Positions 1 to 11,555 of a stretch of DNA of 64,000 nt are shown here, piece by piece. The notes beneath the pieces are model-generated. The model was not told the origin of the DNA. It saw only the letters and a program-made list of their open reading frames with translations, and did not search any database. Position numbers and translations under genes: made by a program. Within the stretch, counting starts at the first letter, position 1. Each line of letters opens with the position of its first letter. This stretch comes from Nomia melanderi (Eukaryota; Arthropoda; Insecta; Hymenoptera; Halictidae): the NCBI RefSeq assembly GCF_051020985.1, contig NC_135006.1, positions 16,385,501 through 16,449,500 on the forward strand, read 5' to 3'.

Positions 1-250
1 TATAATTAGCGATATTTAATATTCATTTATTTATTCCATATTCTATAATTGAGTATTATTATATATTACCATACACATAATCATATTCCGGCGAATAAAC
101 TCGATATACAGTCGCTCTTCATTTTCGCCGGTTAAAACGGCAAAATCAGCCAGCGCGGCGCCGCTCTGATTTCCATCGGCGCTCGGAAATGTTAATTTCA
201 TCTCGCGCGGCCCTCCGTGAACGTTTCGGATCCGGCTCCTCGAATTTCGA

Positions 251-274
251 AGCGAGCGAGCGAGCGAGCGAGCG
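251..274. repeat. (AGCG)6 microsatellite
   Basis: Six perfect AGCG units are read directly. A shorter tract of the same motif lies at 49661-49672. Confidence 0.95.
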
Positions 275-2216
275 ACGCCGGCGCGGGGGCGTGACGCGCG
301 AACCTCTCTCGGGGAAAATTTCAATTTCCAAGCGATCGTTCTTACTGCTCCCCCGGGCGCGATCCATTCGCTTTTCCATTGGAACCGGGGAATCAGTGTA
401 AAACTGCGCGCGACTGCCGGCAATTAATGATTGCCCCGATGAAACTTGGTCGCGGAACCGGCACCCCCTTCTCCCACCGGCCTGATTTTTCGAGGGCCTT
501 TGACGGGCCATCGAATCGCATCGCTTCGCCTTACTTTTCCGCGGGACTCGCGCAGAAATGATTGCGATACCGGCGGGGCGCGCGAGACCGCCGACACGCC
601 GAAAGCCGACTTTGTGATCTTTCCATTAAAATTTCGATTAAGCCCGAGACGGAGAGCATCGGCGCGAGTAGTATCGAAACTCCGAGATTCCTGGCCCCCG
701 CTATCGATAGCACGCAGCCCCGCCGCCGATGAAAAATTCTCCTCGGCGATATCTATCTCGCATAAATTGCCTCGCGCGGAGAACCGACCGGAGCGGGAGG
801 CCGAGAACAATTTCGAAGTTCGCCGCTGATCGGCACGCTAAATCGAATCGGGCTTTTTCGGCCGCGCCGCCGCGGATTTGCCTCTAACCTTTCCAACTAT
901 TTTCGAGCGTTCGTGCAGCGAACTTGCCGAATTAACAAGGTTTAGATGCGGCAGGATCGATCGGCGAAGCGACGCTCGCGGTGCAGCCGATATAAGCGAT
1001 CGGCGCTAGTTTTATGGAGCCAGTTTCTCTTCTTCGCTAGAGAGTAGCATCAACATCGGATTCCGCGATCGTAAAACTTCTCGAACAATATGTTTGATTT
1101 TTATATTCGCGGATATGCGAATTTAATCCCGGTTTTTACGATTCCAGTTCATCGCGTGTCCCGACGCAAACTCGAAACGGAAGCGGCGCTCGCGCAATTG
1201 TTCTTCCTCCGTGCGAAGAATCCGAATTTATCCGAGTTTCTTTGCCGCCGAGAAAAAACATTGTGCAGAATAAACGCGAGAGAGAGCCTCGGCGTCCACG
1301 TCGTTCTTGCGACTACGCGTTGTCGTTCATCGCGAGTATCGCAACACTGCGTGCGCGATCCGTTTTCCGTTCCGAGAAACCGCCTTAACGCAATTGGTCC
1401 TTCAATCGAGTGAAATTACCGTGATTCGTTCAACCGAACGATAATTGTTTGTAAGCTTCGGTGTAAAGTAAAGCGACGATGTTCGGCAAAGACAAATTCA
1501 GCTACATAGAGACGATGCTTCGTCCAACGCGGAAAAAGATTGAAAATTGAAACGGATGGAGGGAGGTCGAAAACGAAACGGAACTCGAAGGGAATTTCGC
1601 CCGGCACGATACAGGAACAATGAATTCCCGATTGGACGTATAATAGACGCGCAAGACGCCGACGCGAATATTATTGCGTCGTAAGTGCCGGCGCAGCCGC
1701 GGAGCGCGAGCTCGCGAAAAGAGAGAAGTTCGAATGCGGGTCCATTTATGGGGCATTAAAACCATGGAACGCGCCACGGCCCGTTTCGCCTCGAAATACA
1801 CCGAGCACTGTCACCGTTTTGAGCCGCGACAGGCATCGCACGGAACCGAACAGCCCAACAACTTCCGGCGCGCATGTTTCGCTCGTGATTCATTGCCCGC
1901 GCGCACCGAGGAATCTCGCAGCTGGATAGTCGATCCTGGTTTCCGAAAGAATGGCAGACTACAAGGTTCCATAAAGAAAATGAATATTTCCCATCGAAAG
2001 AGCTTCTTCTATTTGCAACGTCCCGAAGGTAGAACTTTAAGCTTCGAATGTTCAAATTCGACAACGCGCCCGAGACCTCTCGAAGACTGGTGTTGAACGT
2101 CGGGCGCTCAAGCTTTGTTCTCTCGCGAATTAACGTTGGAGGACGCGTTGAAATGGTGTCGCGGTTAATGATGATATCGATCTGATATATCACACGAATA
2201 CGATACGCTGAGTTAT

Positions 2217-2234
2217 GATACGATACGATACGAT
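2217..2234. repeat. (GATAC)n microsatellite
   Basis: Three perfect GATAC units are followed by a partial one. A further isolated CGATACG lies about 15 bases upstream, suggesting a slightly longer, decayed tract. Confidence 0.85.
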
Positions 2235-2995
2235 GAGTTTGTAGTGACGTTTAGATTTACACTCCTTCGTCCAGCTAGGACCCGTCCTTTTACGCGCTTT
2301 TTGGGATCCACGCTGGAGACAATTGACGATCGACGGACGATCGATTCTCTTCATGATCCGCGCTGCTGCGCCACACTCGTCGCTGGTCGCGCAGACCGCC
2401 ACAATTAACGCTCAAAGAAGGCGTCAACAACTGGAGACTCGTTCTTCCAGTACAAGTTCGAAGAGAAACGATGCTTGCTAACAAGATGAGTGCTGTCGAG
2501 GCAGTTCCGCCGGTAAGCGTCAGGCTACGGGAAATATTTGTAAGACCACCCGTTGGAGTGGCCCCGTCCGAATTCAATTGGAGGCTCCGCCGTGGCGTGC
2601 CGTAGATTCGACCGTCTACTTTTAGGTCCGTGAAAAATGATCGCGTCGATCGCGGGAACGAGCGGGAAACGATCCAATCTCCGAAAGGGAAACTAGTTAT
2701 ACCCGGACGGACATGGTTTTCAACTTCGCCGTTGCCCGATACCCCGGGGACAGAGGAGTCGAAATAGACTGATTTGAAATTCCGGCTCCATCGGCCGGCG
2801 ACTAGCCGCAAACACCTATGCGACTGTAATTCGAACTTTTCCGAGGAGCGGCGGGAGACCGGTCGCGAATCCGCGGGCGCCGCCGGGCGAAACGAGCGGA
2901 CGGCTCGCGCGCCGGGGAGGGCCCGGAGAACTTTCGAACCCGTCAAGGCGAGTCGATCATCCTAATGGAAATTGTTCCGCCCGTATTTTTGCGCC

Positions 2996-3014
2996 GCGAC
3001 GCGACGCGACGCGC
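2996..3014. repeat. (GCGAC)n short tandem
   Basis: About three and a half copies of the pentamer GCGAC. The same pentamer recurs at 12852-12876, 31034-31067 and 33047-33063. Confidence 0.8.
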
Positions 3015-3626
3015 GCCCGCGCCCGCACCGGCGGCGGATCCCGGTCAGTTTTAAATTCCGCGTTTGTCACCGACCGGCCAGCGAAACGAAAACGGACACG
3101 GCCGCAAGAAATCCAATCCCGCCGGTTTACGGCGCGTTGCATCGCGCCGGCTAAAAGCATCCACTTCGCGCAGCGACAGCTTGTTTTACGAACGGCCCAC
3201 CCCCGCCTCCCTGTCAGCTTCGTTCTGTCCCGTTCCGTCCGGCAAGCCTTCCCGTTTTTCCCTCCCCATTAGCCGGCTATCCCGTTCCTCTCGCAAGACC
3301 GCCGAAAGGAACGATTCGGGAATTTCTTCTGACAACGGATGGTAGCCGGCGGCTTCGCCTGCTAACGAGAGCACGCCTGTTTCCCGCTGCTCGTCGAATT
3401 TCACCGCTGTCCATGGAATCGGTCGGAAACGCGTGCTCGCCGGTGTACCACGTTCGCGATTGATTCGTCCGTCCGCGGTTCTGTATCGGACCGGGTATAA
3501 CCCGGTAGAACAGAGGAACGCATTTAAGCAATTTTGGAGCATTCGGCGCGCGGCGTACAACGGTAGACGAGCGACATCCGACTTTCAATTGGAACAGTAG
3601 AAAAACGGCATCTCGAGATTCCACTA

Positions 3627-3874
3627 TTAACACGTTCCGTGTCGCGTGGGGCGTATACGACCCACGCTGAATTTTCCGTTCAGACGGAAAATGAATTCTC
3701 ATTGAAAAACGAAGGACTTTCTAAAAATTTATTGTAGAGTTAAAGATAGGTATTTTAATATTACGTATACTGCGGTTATTTCATTTTAATCGATTGTAAA
3801 AATGTGGCTCGTATACGCCCCATACGGCCTGAAGAGAAAGTCTTAGAAAAATGGTCCGGCATGGAACGCGTTAA
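3627..3874 (+). mobile_element. pB-1 copy 1: piggyBac-type MITE with subterminal inverted repeats
   Basis: TTAA lies at both ends (3627-3630 and 3871-3874). The 14-bp terminal repeats CACGTTCCGTGTCG (3631-3644) and its partner at 3857-3870 match at 11 of 14 positions when inverted. A second inverted pair of 20 bp (3646-3665 and 3804-3823, 18 of 20 matching) lies inside. Its spacing is asymmetric: 1 bp from the left terminal repeat and 33 bp from the right. Canonical piggyBac has a 13-bp terminal and a 19-bp internal repeat separated by 3 bp at one end and 31 bp at the other, so the layout is very similar. There is no transposase frame, so this is a non-autonomous element. A second copy lies at 43779. 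Confidence 0.8.
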
Positions 3875-4710
3875 CTGGAGCAGCGTACCGCCGACGCGTT
3901 ACTCCGAAGAGTACACCGTACAACCGCGCTGTATACAAAATACTCCTCTTTAACCTACACTGCACCTCCACACCGGGAATTAGAATAAGGCGATCGGTGT
4001 CGGATCGAAATATTTCGCGACGGAGCCAGGCAATGGCGTACGGTACGAGTTGCGAGTGATCGATAAGTGTTTCTGTTTATCCCTGACGCGAAAGAAGGAT
4101 CGAGATAGGAAATCCGCGCGATCAACGCGTGAATCGGGGGTTACCTAACGGTTGCGCGCCATTGCGCGAAAATAGGTGAACGTTAGCGGTGAATCGTTGA
4201 GTTGCGATAAATAGAACCGGCGGCGGAGCGCGTTCGGAATTGGCCCGGCTGAAAGCAAAAGGGGGTGCGGCGTCGATAACTCGCGCGACACGATCTGACG
4301 CGGTGCGATACGGATAGTCGTAGATCCGCCGCGCGCCGGGTATATACGAGCAATTGTTCACCGTCGTATAATTGTTCGCCGTTCCGCAGTCGGGTCACGC
4401 GCGAGGCGTGCGGAAATTCGCGAGCAAAGTGGCCAATTTAATTACTCGCGAGCTATCGGTCGAGCCGGCGCGTGCGAGTCGTGACGCGGCGGCCGCAAAA
4501 CAACCGCGGGGTCTATGGGGAGGCGTGCGCCCTTCGTTTTTCCCATCGCAGCCGCGACGCTGGTTCCGGAGCAAGACAGACGCGACGAGGCGAACCTCGT
4601 TCCTTCTTCGATCGTATCGCGAACCGATCGATTCGCTGCCCCTTTTTCGATCCTGCGTTTCCATCGGTTAACCCTTCGGCTACCGAAGAATATCGCGCCA
4701 ACGCGTTCTT

Positions 4711-4928
4711 TTAACACATTGAGCGGAGGATTAATCGCTAATCCTAGGTTCGTGTAACATTCTAGATACGTATAACACAAATCCAAAGTAAAATTTACAA
4801 AATCGAATCCCTTATTCTCTTCCGTAAGTTAGAAACGATGGTTCAATCGATTCTTAAAAATGCATCGATATAATCACCGACGCTCGCGTTTTTAGTGGCT
4901 GAAATTTAGCCAGCGTCCAATGTGTTAA
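4711..4928. mobile_element. pB-2: TTAA MITE nested in pB-3
   Basis: The element starts TTAACACATTGAGCG and ends with the inverse of TTAACACATTGGACG. The first 11 bases including TTAA are identical, followed by a shared CG. It is 218 bp with no open frame of note. It lies inside the left arm of pB-3, so it is the younger insertion. Confidence 0.75.
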
Positions 4929-5072
4929 GAGAGTATATTGAAACTACGAAAACACTGAATTGAACTAAATTAAATGAATGTAAAGTGATCAAATTTGTAC
5001 GATATATGGTTAACGGAAGATGCGATTGTTGAATTAGAATTATCGAGAATGAGCATGAAGTATATTTTTAAT

Positions 5073-5179
5073 GACTGCAAGGTATCCATTGGTGCAGTCC
5101 TCTGTTTCGCGGTCAGTTGTTTTTCCGAGGACAGCCATCGTTTTGCTGGACGCGCTGAGCGTTTTTTTCGCTCCGCGTC
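5073..5179 (+). other. Cluster of three hairpins inside pB-3, nature unknown
   Basis: Three short inverted repeats follow each other: a 7-bp stem GACTGCA/TGCAGTC (5073-5099), a 6-bp stem GTCCTC/GAGGAC (5097-5132) and an 11-bp stem with a 2-nt bulge closed by seven T (5149-5179). The first two overlap by three bases, so they may be alternatives. The block is GC-richer than the surrounding MITE and is missing from the other pB-3 copy, so it probably came in later. I cannot match it to a known RNA family. Confidence 0.4.
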
Positions 5180-5377
5180 GTTCGTATTTTCGGAGCAAAC
5201 GCTCAACCGTAGAACAGCGCTCCGTTTTTCAGTTTACGTAAAATACCGTACTACATACTTTTCAAACTGCGTTGTTCATTTCTACAAACAAATATTCAAC
5301 AAGAATACACAGAGATCTAAGCTTCGCTGCAATTATTATCGATAACATTTCACAGCCAACAGTAGCCAAGGGGTTAA

Positions 5378-8300
5378 GAGACTAGTAAGAAAAGCTTCTC
5401 GTCTTAAAGAAACACTGATTCCCGAATGTCGGAGTCGATGAGGTCTAACATTCTTCTCGAGTTCCTGGCTCGACAGTTCAGTGGTCGATCCTGAAACGGT
5501 TCCCGACGACCGTCTACCTCCGCGTTCCTCTCACGGTGACAACGGCGGAGAGCGGCGCGCGCTACGACGAAATTAATCGCGCTGATTAAAGCCTGACCTC
5601 CGGCAGCCGGTGTTCGCGCTTTGATTTTATCGCGGGAACGTCAATGGCGCGGCTGCTCGTCCCAGGAAGCTACCTGATCGAACTTTAACCCGGTCCGCCG
5701 TCTGGCATAGTTCGCGCCGCGCGCCAAGTTCCGGGCGAGCGTTGTCTATAGACTCTCCGCGTCACGCGGGGGCAGTCGAGTGCTCGCAGTTTCACCGGAA
5801 AATTTCCCCGGTTCTCCCGACGCGACTATCCAGCGTCGTCGTCGTCGTCGTCGTCGTTCCGCCGAGAAGGCATCGCGGCGGGAAGAAAGCCGAACGAAAT
5901 TGTAGAGGGATAAGTACGCGTTCGAATAGTCGAGAGAATGGAAAGCGGGAGCCCGGAGAGAGCGAAAGGAAAACGGTGTTTCCAGGAGGCAGCGCGAGAG
6001 GAACCGGGGAATTCTTCTCCTCGCCGATAGACGCGAACAGAAGTTCTGTTTTGACTTTTCGCCTGCACCCGGCGAGCGGGCGGTTCTCCGGTGCAATCGG
6101 CTTTTCCGGCTTTTCGTTTAGTCTGCGAGCTCACGGCTCCTCCGAGTTTATCAAACGGACTGCGATCCGGCCGCGCCAGCTGACGTGACATCCGAAATAG
6201 AATTACACGGGGCCACGTAACCGGAGCAGCGCGATAAACTTCCGAACAATACTGAACCATTTATTTCTTTATGCGCGCCGCCGTTCGAATTTCGCTGGAC
6301 GAATCGCGGGGGTGCTCTTCCGCGAATGGCTTCTCGTTCTCGGTGGAACGGGTACAAACGTTACCGTGCTTCTCTGTTTACTTATACGTTTCAGCTATTA
6401 AAGTACCCAATGAGAAACTAGGAATTGTGTTTTACCATTCTGAAATTCAAATATTTCTAGGAACGGAACGGCGTGAAAAAAAGAACGAGAACACGATTGG
6501 CTCGGAGGAACCGAAAGACCGGTGCAAGTTTAACGTCGCTACGCCGCGAATAAAAAGTTAATCGGGCACGACGGGAATATTTAATCCTGCAGCGATGAAA
6601 TTATAATCATTTTCCGCGTGCCCGCGGGTTTTTACATTCGGACGGCCACGATGAATTAACTCTGGAAATTGAACGAAATATCGCGAGCACTCCGGCGGGA
6701 ATCGCGAGGCACGAGCATTATTTACGTTCCGCGTGGCGGATGTAAGTGCTGAACGAGCGTAAATCTCGCGCGCAGTTTAGCGTGGACGGGGAACAGTGCG
6801 AAGCCAGAGGAAAATATAACTTTGCTGAAATATAACGGGCGCGGATTCGTTTTTCCCGTCTCGTTCGGAACAGTGCCGGAGCGTCGAGCTCGCGCGAGAC
6901 GGAACACCGTCCCGCGACGTCGCCGATCGAAATGCCGCGATCTATAGATCGGCGCGCGGCGGCGCTCATCGCGGTGTTCAATCTTTCAATTCAATTACCG
7001 TGTACTTTTCGTTCCGCTTGGAATCACGCGAGGTACAATCGGAATACGCTTGCACGGTTTCAATTATCACGTTACCCAGCGAACGAGCTTCCCGTAAGAA
7101 TCGACACGGCGGTACATAAATTAACATCGGCGCGATCGATCGGGCATTTTATAGGGCGATCTGGGTCACGGCTCGTTAACGATCGACCGCGGTTTTTTTC
7201 GGGGAAAGGAGCCGCGCATAATGGTGAGAAGCTGCGGTTCCGTTCGGGCGAAATTATTAATTTCAGCCTGGGTAACCGGTCGAATTTTTCACGCTGAGCA
7301 CCGCCATTCGCTTCCTATTTTAAGGCGGCCGTTTAATCTCCCCCGCCGGGCCGGGATGGGCAATTCAACGCGATTGCCGTGAAAGACACAGAAAAAGCGG
7401 CGCGATTCTATTCCGCCGGCCCTTGAACGTGGAACGGCGTTATCCTACGTTTCGGTTAAAAAAGAATGATAGAGCACGCGTTGGGACGAAAAACGAGTTA
7501 AACCGGCGCCGGAATTGGACCGGCGCTAGCGCGCGAGCGTTGCCTGTAAGCAGAACATTACTACGAGTTAACAACCGGCAGCTCGCGGGAACGCCGCGCG
7601 TTCCGCGGCCAGCGGTTCCTTTCTCCCTCCGGCGGCGTTCGGGCATTTTTCGGACGTACGGAATCGATAGGATTAACCGAACCCTCTTTCCCGGGCCGTA
7701 TTTTTCTGTTTGCGTTTCACACGCTTCATCCTTCTAATTGCTGCTCTCTATTTTCCGCGGGCCGCGCGATCCGCCCTCCTGCTCGTCCCGTCTTCTTTTA
7801 ATCAAACAGGGGCTGCCAGTTTTTAATCCGAATTTCAAATATTCGACAATATTTCACTCGCCGAACCGTAAAATTCGGGTAATCCTTGTGCAATCGGACG
7901 TGCCGTATTCCCCGGCAAACCGGGAGAAACCCAGCCCCGCGCACCGCCGGCGTGCGACTACGGCGTTCCCGGAACTCCCGGGACGAAGCTGTGTCCGTTA
8001 AATGGTAATAATCGTTCGACCGGAACCGTCCGTCCCGCTTTACGAGCCCCGTTACCACTTATGGCTCCGGCATCCCCTGATTTTTGCATTAAATATACAC
8101 CGAACGCAAGACCGACCTCGTTCGCGCCGGAACGTTCTCCTCCGCGGGCTCAACTTTATTCGCGCCGCGAAGTCGAACACGCGCCGATCGCGTTCCTCGA
8201 GGGGCCGGGCACGTTTCCGCGGCGGTGTCGCGAGGTTTCCACGGTATTCCCCGGTTTTCGGCGAAGGGAGCGGCGGATGCGGCGGGGAACACCTGTTGGC

Positions 8301-10958
8301 GCGGTGAGACCCAGCCGCGAGGAGTATCAATTAGCGAGGATGATCATGGCCTATGAATATTTCAGAATACCGTTGGAAGGTGCGCTCGAATATCGTCGCG
8401 AGCACGCTGCGTCCCTTCTTTACGAGCCACTTTTCGCCCCGTAAGCAGAGACTTTATTCGCGACGCGTGCGAAACGGCGGAAGCCACGGGAATTCCGTTC
8501 CGCGAGCCATCCTGACCCGAGCCTAGGTCAAAAGTTCGTAAGTAGCCGAATCGACGGCCTCCGTAACTTCGCGGATGGTAAATTTTGGCTCGCCAGTGAA
8601 ACTTCTGGCTCTCCGTGTTCGTTGAATCATCTCCGCCAGAAGATTCAGACTCGAGCGAGAGATCTTCTACGATTCGTACAACTTACACCCGCTTCGTTTC
8701 TGGCAGTTTATCACGGTCCAGCGGTCAATCAGTGGCTATTAATAAAGTCGTCGAAAACACGAGTAGCGTTCACGGTGCTTCCGCACGGAAGCGAACGAGC
8801 GAACTTCTCGAAAGGAGTTTCGGATGTAGCCGGTAATTGGAAGGAAATCGGAAGCACGTCGCGAGACACTCGGAATCACAGCCGGCCCTGTCCTTTTCAT
8901 TCGGGACGGAACGAGGTCCGCGTCCGAAACGCGGAGACGCGTGAGACCGAGACTGTATGGAAATTTTTGTCGCCGCTCCATCAGCGGGGAGAGCTGGGAA
9001 CGGGCTGTCGTTTGTATTCCGGACGCGCCGGGAGAGCGTAATCGTCCGTTTCAAAGGAAGAGACGGTAGGAATTTCAGAAGAGGCAGCGCCGGAGGATTA
9101 AAGGGAAACCGTGGAGGAAGAAAAGTCGGTCTAGTTTATGCGGCGGCGTCAGAAGTCCGAGCGTTTCTGAACGTCCGGGGAAGACTTTGCGACTTCCGCG
9201 AGGAAACGTACGTTCCTGTCGCGTTCCGGCGCAACGGAAAGCAGAAAACCGCATTTCACGGGAGCTCCTCTCCGTTACCGAGGACTGCCGGCCGCAGCCA
9301 GACCTTTTTTCCCCCGCTGTCCCTGTCCGAAAAGGAAGAGAAACGCTCGCCGCCGGCCCGAAAAATAAGAGCGCCGCGCTCCGGAGGGCCGTGCATCTGT
9401 TTCCCACTTTGCATAATAGTCCCCCGGGGGCTAAGAACGGTTTCCCTTCTTTCCAATCCTCCCGTCTATCTTTATTTCCCGACCCGTCCTCCGCCGTTGT
9501 TCCCCCGGTCAGCGCGCCTCCCTGATCCTTCGCGAACGATTCCGCGCGGCGGAACGGCGGAGCGGCGCGATTGGAACATCGATTCGAAGACGCTGTCGAC
9601 GAGACGCGAGCGAGCGAGTCGGCGACGATAATGTCCCCGGCGAGCAACGAGCCGCTCCCTTCGATTTGGAAATCCTCCCAGGCATCGGGCCGGAACGCTG
9701 TCGCGGCCGTGCACGGCGAAACAGATTTTAATGAGATCGAGTAACGCTTTTACCCGCCCCGGCGAACGAGAGCCCGTGATCGGGAGGCACGACGAAAAGA
9801 GAACGAGACCTCGCGTCTCCCCTCGTCCCGAAATTCCTTGAAAAACGAACAACGAGGAAACGAGCAGCGCGGCCACCGTCGTTTCATCGGGAATTTTCTT
9901 CCACGGAGCGAGTGAAATTTTAACGACAGCGAATCGCGGCGGGGTCAGCGGCGCGAGACTCTGCCGTTAACGAACTTTCGAACGACGACACGCAACAGCC
10001 ACCGGGAGTATTGGCAATGCTGGGAATACCGTTGGCTGCGGGCTGTCAACGTGCCGGCGCTTCACTCGGTCTTGCGCATCGTAAAACGCGATCGTCCTAG
10101 GGACGATCCGACTTAGCACGGACCGACCGAATCGTCGCGGCAATTTTCGTCTTTGTTACCATTCCGCACAGTTGTCACCGCTGTCCGCGTTACGGTCGCG
10201 CATGAAATATGCAATAACAATCCGGAACGGACGCGAGCAGCTCGATCAAACTTTCTCCGCGTTGCACTTTCGACTCGCTCGTCGCTTCGCCTGCTAAACC
10301 GAGAACGATCAATTTGTTTGCTTCCAGCTCCGAAACAATCGTCCGGGATTGCGGTCGTTAATAAATAATAATCCGTATCCCTCTATTGATCGTTGTCCCG
10401 GTTGGTTATAGCAGCGGCCGCGTAGCGCGACGGTGCAACGTGCCGGCAGCTGCGATTCTTCAAAGACAACAGCTAATTGTAATGAAACGTGGAGTACATG
10501 CGGCATGAAAGAAAATAAAGGAAAACGCGAGCTAAATTGCGAGTTTCCCGTTCATAATTCCGCTTCAATGCGCCTCCTCGATTACGCGGGGCAATGAGAT
10601 ACGCATGAAAGCGGCCGGCTGATTCGTGTTCTGTTTACCGAAGGGCGGAGTTCATTTTTCATCAAACAACCGTTGAATATTTTCCAGCGGTAATTAACCG
10701 TTGTCACTCGGGGCTACGTGATTCGCGGTGTGTCCTGCGGCTATATTCTGTTGACGGATATTTCGATTGAATACGCTTCGCCCGTGATGTTTGATATTCG
10801 AAATCTTGCCCCGCCATTCGGGGTCATTGGAAGCCAATTTCCGCGCCGGTTCCGGCGTCCGTGTATTGTCCCCGTAGAAGAGCGATGGAAAGGATTGAAG
10901 CACTAATCTGTAAGTAAATTAATATAGTAAATGAATACCGTAAATTACTACATAGTAA
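5378..10958. other. Long CpG-rich stretch; no supported gene
   Basis: Apart from the (CGT)8 tract at 5834-5857 I see no repeat family member, RNA gene or convincing exon. Open frames such as 8957-9631 on the plus strand are Arg/Pro/Gly/Ser-rich and coincide with equally long frames on the other strand. Short AT motifs (AATTAA and similar) punctuate the GC-rich sequence. Confidence 0.5.
5834..5857. repeat. (CGT)8 microsatellite
   Basis: Eight perfect CGT units, which give poly-Val or poly-Asp in translation and so inflate local open frames. Confidence 0.95.
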
Positions 10959-11555
10959 CGCGGTATCGTAGCTTTGAGACAGTGGGACGAGTGTTCTAAG
11001 GGCCATAACAGAGAAAGGGACTCATGGAGACCAGGCTCAAGGGTTGCTGGGTTTTCCGAAGGACGCGCAAGCGAGGATGAGTGCGTGGTGAGAGCGGGGT
11101 GTGTTTGAGAATTTGTTGGAAGTGTAAGAAGAATGCTTGTGGAGAGAGAATGGTTTTTAACCCCTTGCCCTACAACAAGTGAGACTTGTGGTGAAGATTT
11201 TCAACATGATTCAACAAATATGTATATTGCTCAGTTTGTTAGAGTTCAGAGTAGACGTTATTCCTCTGTGATCAATTGTTATACTTAAAAGGAAATGTAG
11301 GCATGACATATGCTTGGAATTTTTCTCTTTTTCTAATAAATTATTAACGACAAAGTAGCCGTATCGATCAGAGTTGAGAAAGAAATCATAGGCGAAGGGG
11401 TTGAATGATGGCGAGAGATTTGAGAGAGTTGCGTTCACCTGAGAAAAGACCTGTACACTGCGAGCTATATCGTTTCTATTTATTTGTATTCTATTCAATT
11501 ATCTATTCCTATGTTTTTTTCAAATAAAACATATTTAAATATCATTAATACCACA
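10959..11555 (+). mobile_element. LTR-A copy 1 (solo LTR-like), split by pB-4
   Basis: The sequence aligns along its whole length with the repeat at 40132-40480, starting near GGTATCGTAG and ending ATACCACA. It has AATAAA about 30 bases before the 3' end, like a retrotransposon LTR. It is 597 bp because a 248-bp pB-4 element sits at 11157-11404; without it about 349 bp remain, the length of copy 2. Flanking GTAA and GTGA could be a decayed 4-bp target duplication. The terminal TG is mutated. No internal retroelement region or second LTR is seen nearby. Confidence 0.65.
11157..11404 (+). mobile_element. pB-4 copy 1: TTAA MITE inserted in LTR-A
   Basis: It begins TTAACCCCTTGCCCTAC. On the minus strand from 11404 it reads TTCAACCCCTTCGCCTA, so the ends are inverted repeats and the right TTAA has become TTGA. 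It is 248 bp. Copy 2 of LTR-A shows the unoccupied site, TTTTTAATGGCGAGAG, where copy 1 has the element. It shares its interior with 40061-40662 and its left end with 32810-32885. Confidence 0.8.

Larger units (their letters stand above)
1..3626. other. Non-coding, CpG-rich stretch; no supported gene
   Basis: The first 90 bases are AT-rich and the rest is CpG-rich. I see only short tandem repeats (251-274, 2217-2234, 2996-3014). The longest open frame, 2290-2946 on the minus strand (218 codons), is Arg/Ser-rich, has no recognisable domain and overlaps long frames on the other strand, so I do not call it a gene. Confidence 0.6.
4668..5377. mobile_element. pB-3 copy 1: TTAA MITE interrupted by pB-2 and a hairpin-rich block
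   Basis: The left end reads TTAACCCTTCGGCTACCG at 4668. The right end, read inward on the minus strand from 5377, is TTAACCCCTTGGCTACTG, so the two ends are inverted repeats. The interior at about 4976-5045 matches the second copy (about 51860-51915), including the string TTGTTGAATTAGA. The element is 710 bp long because pB-2 (4711-4928) sits inside its left part. A further block of roughly 250 bp, absent from copy 2, sits in its right part. Without these it would be close to the 214 bp of copy 2. Confidence 0.6.

Noticed and set aside
8061..8444. Plus-strand frame whose C-terminal part looks protein-like (AYEYFRIPLEGALEYRREHA)
   Set aside because: Short, with no splice or homology support that I can recognise; the upstream part is compositionally biased.
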